A DNA stretch of 64,000 bases from Melitaea cinxia (lineage: Eukaryota; Arthropoda; Insecta; Lepidoptera; Nymphalidae): positions 12,894,001 through 12,958,000 of the forward strand of contig NC_059414.1 in the NCBI RefSeq assembly GCF_905220565.1. The letters run 5' to 3'. The number at the start of each line of letters is the position of its first letter. Position 1 is the stretch's first letter. This document shows positions 28,062 through 41,000 of this stretch, piece after piece. The translations under genes were made by a program, and so were the position numbers. The notes beneath the pieces were generated by a model, which saw only the letters and a program-made list of their open reading frames with translations, was not told where the DNA came from and made no database searches.

Positions 28062-29384
28062 CTATAAGCAAAATAGTTCGTCTAATTGTTATTCGATGCA
28101 AAAAAGTTCATCTATCGGTGATAATTCCTTCTTTTTACAATTATGTTGCATAATTTAAAGTTGTAAAAGTAATTCTTATCATTTGTCAAGTGAGACAGTG
28201 TAAATTCTGCAAATTTCAGTTTTTTTCATTAGTTTTAAATAACAATGAGTCGTGGCAAACCCGTGTGTGAAGAGCTTCGAAAGCGAATAGTTTGTGGGGT
28301 CGATGCTGGCAAATCAAGTTACCAAATATCTAAAGACTTGATACGTCCCAGGTCTACAGTCCAATCTATCATTCAGCACTATAAAAAGAATAAAACTACC
28401 TCTTGTTTGAAGAAAACTGGTCGACCAAGCATCACAAGTACAGCAGAAAACAGAATCCTGAAGAAAATTATCAAAAATAATCGTCGTGCTCGAGCTGAAG
28501 AACTCACGGTGCAATGGAAGGACATGATTCACAAAGACGTCTCAGTTGATACTTCTTACTTATTTTACACCGCTAAGGAGAAACCACTGTTGACTGCTGT
28601 ACAAAAGAAAAAGAGGTTGAAGTTTGCTCGTGATCACTTAAATTGGACTTCCGATCAGTGGCGTAGTATCATTTGGAGTGACGGAGTCCAAATTTGAAGT
28701 GACAGTCGGCGAAGAAAGAAAAAAAGTGATTCGGAACAAAAATGAGGCATTTCATACTGATTGTCTCAAACGCAATGTGAAGTTTCCGGCGCCTCTTATA
28801 ATATGGGGCTGCATGTCTGCCCAAGGTGTTGGTGGTATGTAGTTTGTGGATGGCTCTATCAATTCTGCAAGGTATCAAAACCTTTTGAAGGAGAATTTAC
28901 TACCCTCTATTCCGTCACTCAAGCATCAAGATTCCTTCATTTTTCAACAGGATGGTGCTTCCTGCCATACTGCAAGGACAACAAAGACGTGGCTACTGGC
29001 GATAAGCATCCCTACAATCGAATGGCCATCTAACAGCCCGGACTTGTTGCTGATCAAAACCCTATGGTGGAAAATGAAAAAAGTTCATCAAGATCGAAGA
29101 GCGACTTAAAGGCTAAACTCTTGGCTGTCTGAGAGTCAATTACGCCCGAGGAGTGCAGCGTTGGTTGCAACCATGCCTCTTCGCATTAAAGCTATCATTG
29201 AGAGCAAAGGCGACACAACTAAGTGGTAGACGAACTATTTTGCGTGAGTGACAAGGGTAGACGAACACTTTTGCGTTATGTTTTTTAGATTTTTTTAAAA
29301 TCTTTCTATATTTTACGCTTTGCACTACTTTCCGTACTAGACGAACTATTTTGCATCGGGGCTCGTTTATACTATTTTGTAGCA
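28062..29384 (+). mobile_element. Tc1-like transposon with paired subterminal direct repeats (IR/DR layout), inactive
   Basis: The ~17-bp motif GCAAAATAGTTCGTCTA occurs at the left end at 28068-28084 and (variant) 28098-28114. Inverted copies occur on the right at 29227-29243, 29258-29274, 29338-29354 and (decayed) about 29369-29382. Within each pair the spacing is 30-31 bp. This two-repeats-per-end design is known from IR/DR-type Tc1 elements. Between them lies a broken transposase gene (28245-29109). The tips are decayed, so the exact ends and the TA duplication are uncertain. Confidence 0.8.
28245..29109 (+). pseudogene. Tc1-like transposase, frameshifted and catalytically defective
   Basis: Codons 1-60 form the first helix-turn-helix (SYQISKDLIRPRSTVQSIIQ). 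A GRPSITS linker and a second DNA-binding helix region follow. The catalytic core begins at IIWSD, with the first Asp kept. One extra base at about 28683 shifts the frame, the protein continues (KFEVTVGEERKK ... IIWGCMSAQGVGG), hits an in-frame TAG near 28840, then resumes (FVDGSINSARYQ). The second Asp is kept in FIFQQDGASCHTA. Thirty-four residues later the expected Glu of the DD34E triad is Lys (SPDLLLIKTLWW). A few residues also seem missing between the second helix-turn-helix and KEKPLLT. It is therefore dead three ways: frameshift, stop and lost catalytic residue. It sits inside the 28062-29384 element. Confidence 0.9.
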
Positions 29385-29727
29385 TTTAAAAGAGGACATT
29401 TTTGATCTAATTTTTTTTTAATTCTATGGATAGGTGTTCTTGAATGTTTAAAACATAAGTATTTTATAGTAGAGAGATTATATAATACCTCTTGTAATGA
29501 GTCTTACCCTAGTATCGTCTCTTGATTAACATAACATGCAGCAAATATTTTGCCACTTAAAAGTCATTAAGTAATTCAAAGTAATTAATCTATAAAAAGT
29601 GCTTAGTAACTTTTGCATTGTGTTACAGGCATATGACTAAGAACTCATTCGGGTCCTTAATCAGGTCAGCGCTGACAGCGCCCTCGCGCTCGGACGAATG
29701 CAGGGAAAGTCACCCGTTTTTTTTTTA
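29385..29727. other. Non-coding; GC-richer patch 29640-29715
   Basis: An acceptor-like TTGTGTTACAG is followed by 25-30 open codons at 29630-29720, but no donor follows and the stretch runs into the poly-T end of a family C copy. Not called as an exon. Confidence 0.35.
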
Positions 29728-29985
29728 AATATTACTAGGTCGACAAACAAGCTCACCAAATGGCTCACCTGACGGTAAGCGATTACCGTAGATTGTAGAC
29801 GCCTGCAACACTAGAAGCATCGCAAGCGCGTTGCCGACCCAATCCAACTAACGAACACAATAATGCTTGAAAATAGCATTATTTAGCTGTGGTCTTTTGT
29901 AAGGTTGATGTACTACCCCAGTCGGGCTGCTCCAAATTTTGAGCAGGAAATTCCTGCTGTGCCCTACCTCAGTTGTACCATGTGT
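29728..29985 (+). repeat. Family C repeat
   Basis: Starts after a T-run with ACTAGGTCGACAAACAAGC and ends GCTGTGCCCTACCTCAGTTG. Read from the other strand, the family has a poly-A 3' tail. Confidence 0.8.
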
Positions 29986-31816
29986 GTTAGGGATCTTCAG
30001 GGTTGCAATAAAAGACGAATTGATGATTCATTTATTTATTTGTCTTTTCAGAACAGATAAGCCATATACATAGATCAAAACACATTAACTAATGGAGTTA
30101 AAAGTTTTATATAGACAACACCGTTCTTAAAACTATAGGTATATAGTGATCTGACGCAAGTTAAATATAATCTTTTACCCTTAAATTTTCTTTTGCTACT
30201 TATTAATGTTTATCATGTAGCTACTAATTCATATCCTACGTGATACCTAAAGTAGGAATTGTAAAATATCAGATAACTTCTGACAAATCCAGGCGAGCTT
30301 GTATTTTGTCTTTCAAGTTTTCGAGTCCTTCCTGATCTTAATAAATTACGTACCTGTGCTCACGAGACAAATGAAATCCGTCAAATAGTCGTGTAGGTAG
30401 ACTAGACAAACTTATTGATCAACAATCAAATTCATCAATTGCTAAATAATTTTTTAATCTTTTTTCGATGTTGTTCCGAATCCATGTGAATTAGTATTTC
30501 GTGATTTTATAAAATATCATAATATCTTTTACGATTTTCACAATACTCTTTAAATACTATATTTTTATCGTTAACTGCCAGATCTTAAACCTACACTCAA
30601 CACGTATAGCAACTTCGTTGTCTTTGTAGCCCGCATTTGACAAAAGTTTCTAAAAAGACAAAAGTTGGAATTGATTCGAATTTCAAAACGACCGTAGCTA
30701 TAAAGATATTAAGAAAGTTATGATTTGTTTTCAACTACGTATATACTAATTTTATTAAATAACATTTGCTTTCTAACATTTATTTAATCACATAATTTTG
30801 ATATGTATGTTTCAATGGAGCACCATCGATGCATGATATGTATCGTTACTCCACTACTCGCTAAAAAGATCTAAAAATGTTTCATAAACACTACAATACC
30901 GATCATATTAAAATAATTGTACTTTATCCACTACTGATTGTTATCTATCATATTATATTAAATAGTTCTAAGTTACAATGATATGTTATCGTGGTCCTAC
31001 TTTGGAATATTTTCCAAAAGCCAGATACAAAGCGCATGCATTCCTTACTTTTCTTATATTTTCTATATTTACCTAAGAAAAGAATATTTTTGATGTTTTT
31101 TTTTTTAATTTCATCATTGGACATAGCCGTTTCAATGGAGTCGCCTCTGACATCGTTTTTGGGATTATAAGCATTAGGTTTTTTAAGGGCGACATTCATT
31201 CACTCAAACGTAACCTAATAAAAGTTACGACCAGGGTCATGAATAGTGCTTTTTATATTTATATTTTTCTACCGACTCAGTATCTTATACCGACATAGTT
31301 TTACTCAATCTTCAGATGGAAATAGCGAGTTACATTTTAGTGTTATTATTTTTAGCACTTTCATTATAAAGACGCGAGTATTTCCCCGATCGTAACTTAA
31401 AAATATTCAGTTTCATAAACTGATCAAATAATAAACGATTACAAAATATATAAGTATATATACTTACTTAGCCTAGTGTTATTCGAAAATTAATCAATAC
31501 GGACTATCTAATTGTAGAATGTATTGAAGAAGAGCGTGACACGCAGTCAATATTCAAGATATTTAATCAAAATCGAGAGACATTCGTTCGAGTTGAATCG
31601 ATGTCACGTGGCCGGATGCAGAAAACGATTCCGATTACGAACAAGGGCCTCTCGACGAAGAAATTTCATACACACTTCATTCTCACGGGCGTAGGCAGGG
31701 AAATTTTAATTTCTCTTATACTTAAAAGAATCGTAGGGTAGATAGCTGTAGAACGAGGAGCTGATGGGACCAAATTGGACGACGTGGTAATAGTCAGAGG
31801 CCGACTCCGGCGCTAT
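29986..31816 (-). other. Non-coding; includes the 3' UTR of the prohormone-like gene
   Basis: The minus strand after the stop codon at 31817 runs through mixed-composition DNA to about 31500 before becoming AT-rich. I could not single out a polyadenylation signal with confidence; TTTATT motifs (AATAAA in sense) occur near 30782 and 30755. Confidence 0.4.
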
Positions 31817-32010
31817 TCAGTCGAGAAAACCGGTGTTGACCAGCTTCTCCAGGAAAAATTTGACGTCGCCGAGTTCGTTGTCCTTGATGCCGAGGGATTT
31901 CAACATGCCGAGATCACCGTTCTCGACTGCCATGAAGACAGAGCGGAGGTGTTCGAGATCAGACCTCATCAAATGCAAAGCCGCGCCGAAGTCTTCAATG
32001 GTTTGCGATT
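31817..32010 (-). CDS. Prohormone-4-like gene, coding exon 4 (C-terminus)
   Basis: After TTTTTTCAG it encodes the end of Glu136, then [14 protein letters not shown] through LVNTGFLD and TGA. Contents predicted helical and acidic. An antisense open frame across it is a shadow. Confidence 0.92.
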
Positions 32011-35000
32011 CTGAAAAAATATTTAATTTCAAATAATTTACGGATTGTAACTTTTTTGTTAATGAACTGTTCCGTTTTTTTGTATTTTTGGGGTATATGA
32101 AATTTAAATATATGAAATTGTCCCAATTATAGATCCTTTTTTCCTTCTTATAGAATACATTAATAATACAATATATTATCTTTGTTGTTTAATATTGCTA
32201 ACATATATATTTTTGGAATTATCCTCCCAAATACTTTTCTCTTCTATTACTTACAATAAGTTTGCAGTAAAAAATAATAATTATCTACAGATAATAAAGA
32301 AAAAATGAATGATTGTGACCCAAATTCAAGTATTGTAAAATAGTTATGTAGAAATTATGAAATCATTTTATTTATTACCAGATAAAGCGATTGCCACTTT
32401 TTCCACGCCTCCAAGCGGTTCCAGGGCATCCCTTGCCTTGCTTCCAAATAGCTTTTCCAAATAATTGGGTCCGTGAGAAGCTATCAGCGACTGTAGAAAG
32501 GATGCCGTTTCTTCAACAGGAGGTCGTTTAGCTGAAAAAAGTACGGTGAATTTATTACTGTTTACTATCTATGCAGTATCTAAGTTCTAATTTTAAGGAG
32601 ATTTTGCCCGATTTTATTTGCTTAGCCACTGTCAGAACATATACTTAGGTAAGTCGTATCTTGATATTTCCCACGCAAAAAAAGCTTTTGCGAACAAATC
32701 AACATTCTATTTTCAAATATAGGTGACACTCTTTTATTGAAATCTTTTCCTATAAATAAACAATAAGGCAACTACGACCGTGCCCTTAGTGTGTAAAATG
32801 GGGCACTTGCCACCCTGACTCGAAGTTAACAACTGAATTTTTAGATTTATAATTTTAATTTAGCCAAAACGTCTGCAAGATATTATTCAAATAATTTGGA
32901 TAGTTACGGTAAATTGCGTTTTTCTACTTCGTACTTAATGATTTTTTTTCATTCATTACAGCCTATACAGTCCACTGCTGGACATAGGCTTCCACAAGTT
33001 CGCGCCAAAAATGCGTGAACTCATGTGTGTTGCCCATAGTCACCACGCTGGGCAGGCGGTTTGGTGACCGCAGGGCTGGCTTTGTTGCACCGAAGACGCT
33101 GCTGCCCGTCTTCGGCCTGTGTATTTCAAAGCCAGCAGTCGGATGGCTATCCCGCCACCGGTCGGCTTTTTAAGTTCCAAGGTGGTAGCGGAACCGTGTT
33201 ATCCCTCAGTCGCCTCTTACGACACCCACGGGAAGAGAGGGGGTGGCCATATTCTTTAGTACCGTAGCCACACAGTACTTAATGATATTTAACATTTATT
33301 TGTTTCTGCCATACCCTTTACAAAGTTATAATACGCCAGTGAAAGCAACTAAGACTGACAAAAACAGGCTAAGAAACTTTAATATAGGAAAATGAATATT
33401 TTAAAATACATCGTGATAGAAAAGCACAGTAAACCTCACCTACCACAAAATTAACTAAACATTTTCGATGTGAAAAGCTAATTACAATTGAGTAAGTCAG
33501 CACAACAAAATTATGCGTGGAAAGACTAACTAGATTGGCAATGTAATTTTATATACTAAAAGCTTTTACTGGATTTCTAGCGCTTATAATATTATTGTAA
33601 GAAGTAATTTATTTTTATCCCGAAGTGTTTTAAAGGTTATAATTAAATTTTTTGTAAGACAAGTAAGTTATTTACGCTCTAAATTACTGTAGTCAAAATC
33701 TTTCTAATTAATTTTATAAAAAGTACTTAATAATTGAAAAATATAGAAAAGACTGTAAGTTAGGAATCAGGGCTGGGTAGAGCTTCGTTTTCTGCCCTTA
33801 GAAATATGAATTTAATACAATTCGAAAATTGAAAATATTGTTATGTTGAAAGCAATCTGTGATCCGATATTTTTAGAATGCTTTGCTTATGTTTAGTTAA
33901 GCAGTCTGAAGTTGATACAATTTATATTAGATATAGTTAATACAATTTAGATGAATATAGCCTAAAAAGGGCATAGCCTTCCTTGCATCTGCTAAAAAAA
34001 AAACGCTACGTATCTCAAGCAACTATTATTATATTTATTTTATCAATACTAACTTGAAATCTCTTAAATTGGGTTAAAAGGAATTATTAATTTAAATACC
34101 TTTGTTATTCAGTAGTTGTTTATGCAGTAGTGGATTATACTATTAAAACGAATAGGAAAAGATGATACTATAGGCATTGGAAAACATACGTTGATATAAG
34201 TAATTTTATGAAGGCATTATGTAAGGACAAATAAAATGAAATTATTTAAAAGAAGCATAACTACTTATACAGAAACTGGCCCAATTTCCCCTTTGTAATA
34301 TTTTATTATCTGTACGATAATGCAAAACTTATTCCGCCGTTTATTTACGAACTCCAGACCATATTTCGGAAAGTTGAGGAATTTCAAATGTATTCAAATT
34401 AGGTTCAGGCGCACTTTAGCAAGCTTCGTCCGAAATGAATATTTTATGCAAGTTGAATGTTACATTACTTAATAAATTGTGTATACAAATGTTAAACATT
34501 GTAAATATTTCTGATTTATTTACTTATTCATTTCTCATTTCTTGTAAATTGTCTTACTGCGCCAAAATTTATAAAAGTGTAGTCAATACTTAAATGTTCA
34601 ACTAAATTACTTTATGTAAGTAATAATATTTTAATTATAAAAGGTTTTTATTTTAAAAATTTGTGATAGCAAATTTACTCTGTTATTCAATATCGAAACA
34701 TTCGATGACTCGGTTGATTGTAGGAAACTAGGAACAATGTTATTGTTAGTAATTATAGGTAGACGTTTGAATTGAACGGTCGTTAGTTCATTGATTAAAA
34801 ATTGAATTATGCTTCATTAAAAAACAAATTAAAATACATTATACATATAAGTGTTCAGTATATTTATTCCCGATTTTATCTAAGTTGTCAATAGAATCAA
34901 TTGTTATATCAATGTGAGTCATAGCTTGATGAGTTGGTCTTTTATGGCCTAAGACATTTATGTTCAAATTTCCAATGCCAAAGAATAAATAAAAAAAATC

Positions 35001-38000
35001 GTAACAGATTTTTCAAACTTTATCGACGATTACTTCAACCTATCGCAGTTCAGAAGTTCACGCCATTTCTGGCGCGAACTCATGTGTTTTCCCCATAGTC
35101 ACCACGTTGGGCACGCGGGTTGGCGACCGCAGGGCTGGCTTTGTCACACCGAAGACGCTGCTGCCCGTCTTCGACCTGTGTATTTCAAAGCCAGTAGTTG
35201 GACGGTTATCCCGCCATCAGTCGACTTTTTAAGTTCCAAGGTGATAATGGAACTGTGTTATCCCCTAGTCTAGTAGTATAATCTTTAACTGCCGTAGCCA
35301 CAGAGCAGATACGACAATATCGACGATAAAATGATCAAATATTTTCTTTTCATTATATTAGAATGTTAATACTATTGAAAATACACAAGTCTTATTAAAG
35401 CATTAATGAAAATACAAGAACTCCAAATATTACGAAGTCTAGTCGCTAAATAAGCTGTGACATAATAGGATTATGCGTGACACATACAAAGCTTACGTAT
35501 CACTTAGGATTAACTTCACTGTTAAAAATTTCTTTGGTAAACTTACTAAAAATGTGTGGGAAGTTTTAACGCAAAACAATTTAGTAAATTTACTAAACAG
35601 AATGCTTCAACTCAATTTGAGAAAATTACAAAATGTTTTTGGAAATTTACCAAGCAGTTCCAGAAGATTTAAATAGTAATTTTATCATACAGTTTTGTAA
35701 TTTTACTCAAGAATGTATCATGAAAATGCTTAGTAAATTTACTATGCTGTTTTGTAACTATACTACTTAATTCACTTGAATTGAGTTTGATAAAATTGCA
35801 AAATATTTTTGGAGATTTACCAAGCGGTTACAGAAAATTTGATTAGTAATTTTACTATACAGTTTTGTAATTTTATTCAATAATTGATCATAAAAATGTT
35901 TAGTAAATTTACTACGCAGTTTCGTAACTACACCAACCAATTCATTTGAATTGGGTTTGATAAAATTACAAAATATTTTTGGAAATTTGCCAAGCAGTTA
36001 CAGAAAATTTGATTAGTAATTTTACTATACAATTTTGTAATTTTAATCAATAATTGATCATAAAAATGTTTAGTAAATTTACTACGCAGTTTCGTAACTA
36101 TACCAACCAATTCATTTGAATTGGGTTTGATAAAATTACAAAATATTTTCGGAAATTTACCAAGCAGTTACAGAAAATTTGATTGGTAATTTTACTATAC
36201 AGTTTTGTAATTTTAATCAATAATTGATCATAAAAATGTTTAGTAAATTTACTATGTAGCTTTCTTATTGTACTGTACAATTGATTTCAATTGAGATTTT
36301 TAAAACTAGAGACATCTGATGTTATTTTACCAACTTATTATTGTTGCTGTTATTTTATTTTTGATACTTCCTAATATCCTGGAAGTCGTTAATTTAAATA
36401 ATTGAAACGTTAAAAATATAGGACTTAATTGATTAATTTAAAATTAAAATATAAATAAAAATTATTACATATTATTTACGTTAATAAAACCATTTATTGA
36501 GGAAATAAAATAGTAATACTAATAGCAGCATAAAATAATATTAATTGAATGAATCCTAGCAACAACAATCATAACAACAATTATTATTATATTGTTCATA
36601 TGACTATTATTAAATCTATAAAGTTTAATACTATAGACGCTGGTTACGTTGAAGATTGATAAACTATCTGGTGTAACCTTCGTATACTTACAAACACTTA
36701 AATTTATTTTTTTTTCGAGGAAGATGGTGTAGTGTCAAATTTCTATATACTAACAATAACGACACTCAAATCAAGAGCATTTTTCAAGACCGATTAAACG
36801 AGTTTATGTTTCTTAGTAGATTAAATGATTATTTACTCTATAGTATACACATACACAATTTTTCAGTTTAAAACATAAAATAATTTATAAATAAAATAAA
36901 AATTTACAGAAAATTAAAATCATCAATTTAATAAAAATTTTACGTAATAATTCGAAATAAAATAAAATAAAAAAAATCTTTGCTTTTGATTAGGATTCGA
37001 ACCTGGCTTTCCCTGACGCTAGGCAAAAAAGTGCAACTCATGCTACCGACTTATATTGAACATCAATGATCACGGTTTCAATAAAAACCTTGCTTGAGAC
37101 TTGAATTCGTACAAAAAAATAATAATATTTCCACGATCATGTTGAGTTTAATAATTTAACTGATTTATTCGAAATAATTAAAATTATTTGTAAACATAAA
37201 AAAATCATGGATTACATATTTTTTTAGTTAAATGAAAAAAGTGAGTGTTTAAGAAAGAAATAACAGATCAAATGATTTTACCGATGATTTTTTTTTATGC
37301 ATACTAAGAACTTTTAGCCCATAAAACCGTCAGAGAATATTTAATATTTTAAATGATAGTTTATACATAATTATTCTCCTTATATTAGAACTTTAACTGA
37401 GAAAAAAAATCATTACTTTTAACTGCAAGAAAAAAATTAAATACATATATTAAGATTGAATGGAAAAAAATTAAGTATTCGATAATTCATTTTTTAACCA
37501 GCTAATTCACCAACATTTTCTAACTTTATAACTTGTTAAAAAAAAAATTCGAAAAGAGGATGACCCTGAAGGCCATCCTTGCAACTTCCCGCTATCTACA
37601 CTCGAAGCGCGCCGAAGTAAGTTCAGGAGTGCTTTGTTGAGCTCTGCGAGCTCATCAACACTTCAACATTAATGATTTTTGAGCTCTTCGAGCTCAAAAA
37701 TTTTTTTTAGAACTTTTGCAACAACGATATCTTACGCATCAATTGACCGATTTTAACTTTCTGAATGCTATTCGACGCAGTTTCTCGAGTACTAAAAATG
37801 TTGTGAAGAGAACAAAATCGATAAGTCTCAAAATTTCAAAGTTATCTTGAAAAAACGTTTTTTTTGGAATTTTTGAAATGCCATAACTGCAAAACGCGTG
37901 GTTTGATTTCGATGTTCAAGACGGCAATCGACGCAGTTTTTTGAGGCGTAAAAATGTTACAATGAGAGCGAAACCGATGAGACGTAAAGTCACTAAGTTA

Positions 38001-41000
38001 TTCTAAGAAACGCTTGTTTTTTAATTTTTTCGATTTTTTTGGTTTTCGATATCTCACGAACGAATGAACCGATTTTGATTTGCAAAACGGCATTCGACGT
38101 CGTTTTTTGAGCTTAAGAGCTGATTAGGTTATGGAATTGATCGGTGCAATAGCCAAAAAGTTATTCTAAAAAAACATCATTTTCGAAAATTTTTTTTCGC
38201 GGTTTTTTTTTAAATTTCTCAAAATCTACCAAATCGATTCACTTCAAATTTTCAGGAAGTCTAAGTTGAGTGGAACCCTTTCGAATGCCACGAGTCTCGT
38301 TTCGATCGGTCAAGCCGTTCAAAAGTTATAAGAGGTTTACATGCGTACACACACACATCCACACAGACATACAGACACCCTCGTAAAAATAGTCAGGGAA
38401 GCTTTCTAGGGCCTTTAAACGTCGAGATATGATGAAAACTCGACTTTCGAAAAACGGGGTAAAACCAATAACTTCCCGATTTTTAAAAATTTTTTTAATT
38501 TTTTTAGAGGGAAGTTAAAAATGCTTTATTAATCATAACTTTACTATATATAATTTTCAAATCAAAATTTTACATATAAATATGATATAAAAATATTGAT
38601 AAATTTTTAATAATTTCAATAATATGTAAATAAACATTTTTTTTTGTAATCTTTCAAGAAACTATGGTAAACCGAAATACTAACAATTTTGGTTCATCTA
38701 AAAAAGTAGTTACCCTATTATACTGTTAATTATACAAAACACTGTATAATTTTACAGTCAAAATAATAAAATTAATGAGAAGATTATTGAATTTCCAATG
38801 AATTCATTAGAATTCGAATTTAACTATTGTTTCACAATCTTACTAGACCACAGATTAAATTAAAATACGCACAATGTTTGTAAATTTACGAAGCTTGGAA
38901 ACGAAAGTCGACAGCGTGTTTAGTAAAATTAAACAAGGCTAAAGAAAAATAGTATTTTTTAGTAATTTTACAATACATTGTGTAATTTTACAATAAGAAT
39001 AGTAAAAATACCAAAAAAATTTTTTGAATTTTCAATAATTCCATTGTAGTTTCAATTACAATATTGTTTTGTAAATTTACAACAAAAGTAGGAATTCAAA
39101 ACACAAATAATGTTCGTAAATTTAAGGTGCTTGGTATCGAAAATTGATAACCTGTTTAGTAAAATTACACATGGCTACAGACAAGTAGTATTTTTTAGTA
39201 ATTTTACAATACATTGTGTAATTTTACAATAAGAATAGTAAAAATACCAAAAAATTTTTTTGAATTTTCAATACTTTGATTGTAGTTTAAATTACAATAT
39301 TGTTTTGTAAATTTACAACAAAATTAGTAATTCAAAACACAAACAATGTTAGTAAATTTAAGGAGCTTGGTATCGAAAATTGATAACCTGTTTAGTAAAA
39401 TTATACATGGCAACAGACAAATAGTATTTTTTAGTAATTTTACAATGTATTGTGTAATTTTGCAGTTCAAATTGTAAAAATAATAACAAAATTTGTAAAT
39501 TTCTAAACACTTCACAGTAATTCGAATTATAAAATATTTGGTAATTTTACAAAAAAATATAGTATCTCAAATTACTAAAAATTTTGGTAAATCTTCAAAG
39601 TTTGTTATTAAAATTTAATAAACTGTTCCGTGAAATTACAATACAAGTAAGATTTATACTCTAAGATTGTAAAATTAAAGCGCATCTTAGCAAATTTTCT
39701 CATATGTCTTGGAAAATTACTCAAAATGTGTTATAATTTGAATTCATACACACTGATTAGTAATTTAGCCATCTCATGTTGAGTAAAAAAATGATAATTT
39801 TACAAAAAAATTTTACAGTGTTGTTTGCATTATCAGTGATGAAGGATTTTCCAAACGGAGCAGGTATAAGACAATGAACTACACGACGTTAAATGTTTAA
39901 ATATGAAACAGAGTCAAAATAATAAAATAAAACTTCAATTATTTCTGTTTCTATAAATATAATATAAAATAATTTTGTTTTTAACGAATTCTTTTATTCT
40001 GTAAAACATTGCAAGAAAAAGAAATAAGCTTACCCTGACGTTTTGTATAAAATGTTCTCATATTTTCAGATACGCTTTCATGTATGTACATAAACTACTC
40101 CGTTATGAACACATATAACCTATTTGCCAAGCTTGTACATAACCTTAGGTATTTTATTACCTAATACAAGGTTCACGTGTCTGGAAAATATTTACGATTG
40201 AAACAATATTGTTGAACTTCCAGATTAGGGTGAAAAAAGACAAGCGAAGAAAGGTTCTAGAAAGTTTTTATGTTATTGAAGTAAAACTTCTTTACGTACG
40301 CTTGACTTGGGGAGTAAGCTGGTGAATGCGTGACGAAAACGTTACGAAAAGTGTGATCGGGCGGGGCGAACGGAAGTTGAGAGGGGATTCAAGTTTTACG
40401 TTTTGTATATTACTATAGAGGCAACTAAAGTAGTTGTACTTCACTCGTGTGGTCTCAAGGACACTCGTTTTTTTTAAAAGATCTGTTTCCCATTAATGAA
40501 GCTATCTGACAGATAACGCTATCCAACAGATAAATGTTTGTATAATGTATTTTATTGAACACCAAATTCTTTTTAATCAGTTAAATATTTTATATGTCAC
40601 CAGTTAATTCACATCTTATATCTTATTAGTTGAGGCGAAACAGACCTGAAAGGCCTCTTTTAACCGCTGATAGAGCCTATCAGTTACTTTTTTACAGAGA
40701 TAAACTTTATCAGCAATACGTAAAAGAGCCCCTTAACATACATCACGGTTTGTTCCTACGGCAGACAATCTAATGAATCGTTTTAGGTAACAACCAACTG
40801 ATATACATATCTACCTTCTATATATGTATAATAAACTAGCTGACCTGAAATCGGTCCAACCGTTCTCGAGTTTTGCGCTTAGCAACACATTCAGCGACTC
40901 ATTTTTATATTATAGAAGATGAAGAGCCGGTTTTTTATGTTGGTGATTACTTATCATGTAAAAAAAACATGGATGGATAGATGTCGCTAGTATCTATATA

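Larger units (their letters stand above)
35516..39824. mobile_element. Unclassified 4.3-kb AT-rich element with two internal tandem arrays
   Basis: Both ends carry the same inverted tip: CACTGTTAAAAATTT at 35518 and, from the other strand, CACTGTAAAATTTTTTTG ending near 39824. Next to each tip lies a tandem array of AT-rich units that share a vocabulary of TAGTAATTTTAC and TTTTGTAATTTTA words. The left array has a 170-bp period (35520-36290), the right a 236-bp period (38700-39500). The middle has no ORF, one tRNA-like remnant (36990-37060) and a nested element (37580-38517). Foldback-like transposon is the nearest concept, but the arms are not clean inverted copies. No target duplication was found. 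Confidence 0.5.

Noticed and set aside
29620..29725. Possible exon after TTGTGTTACAG with ~30 open codons
   Set aside because: No donor site, no family match, and it runs into the poly-T edge of a family C repeat.
31775..32036. Plus-strand open frames of 67-79 codons
   Set aside because: Antisense shadows of coding exon 4 of the prohormone-like gene, which has the splice logic and family match.
35520..39560. CRISPR-like repeat array
   Set aside because: Periods of 170 and 236 bp with no short identical repeats and unique spacers; an AT-rich tandem array in a eukaryotic intron.
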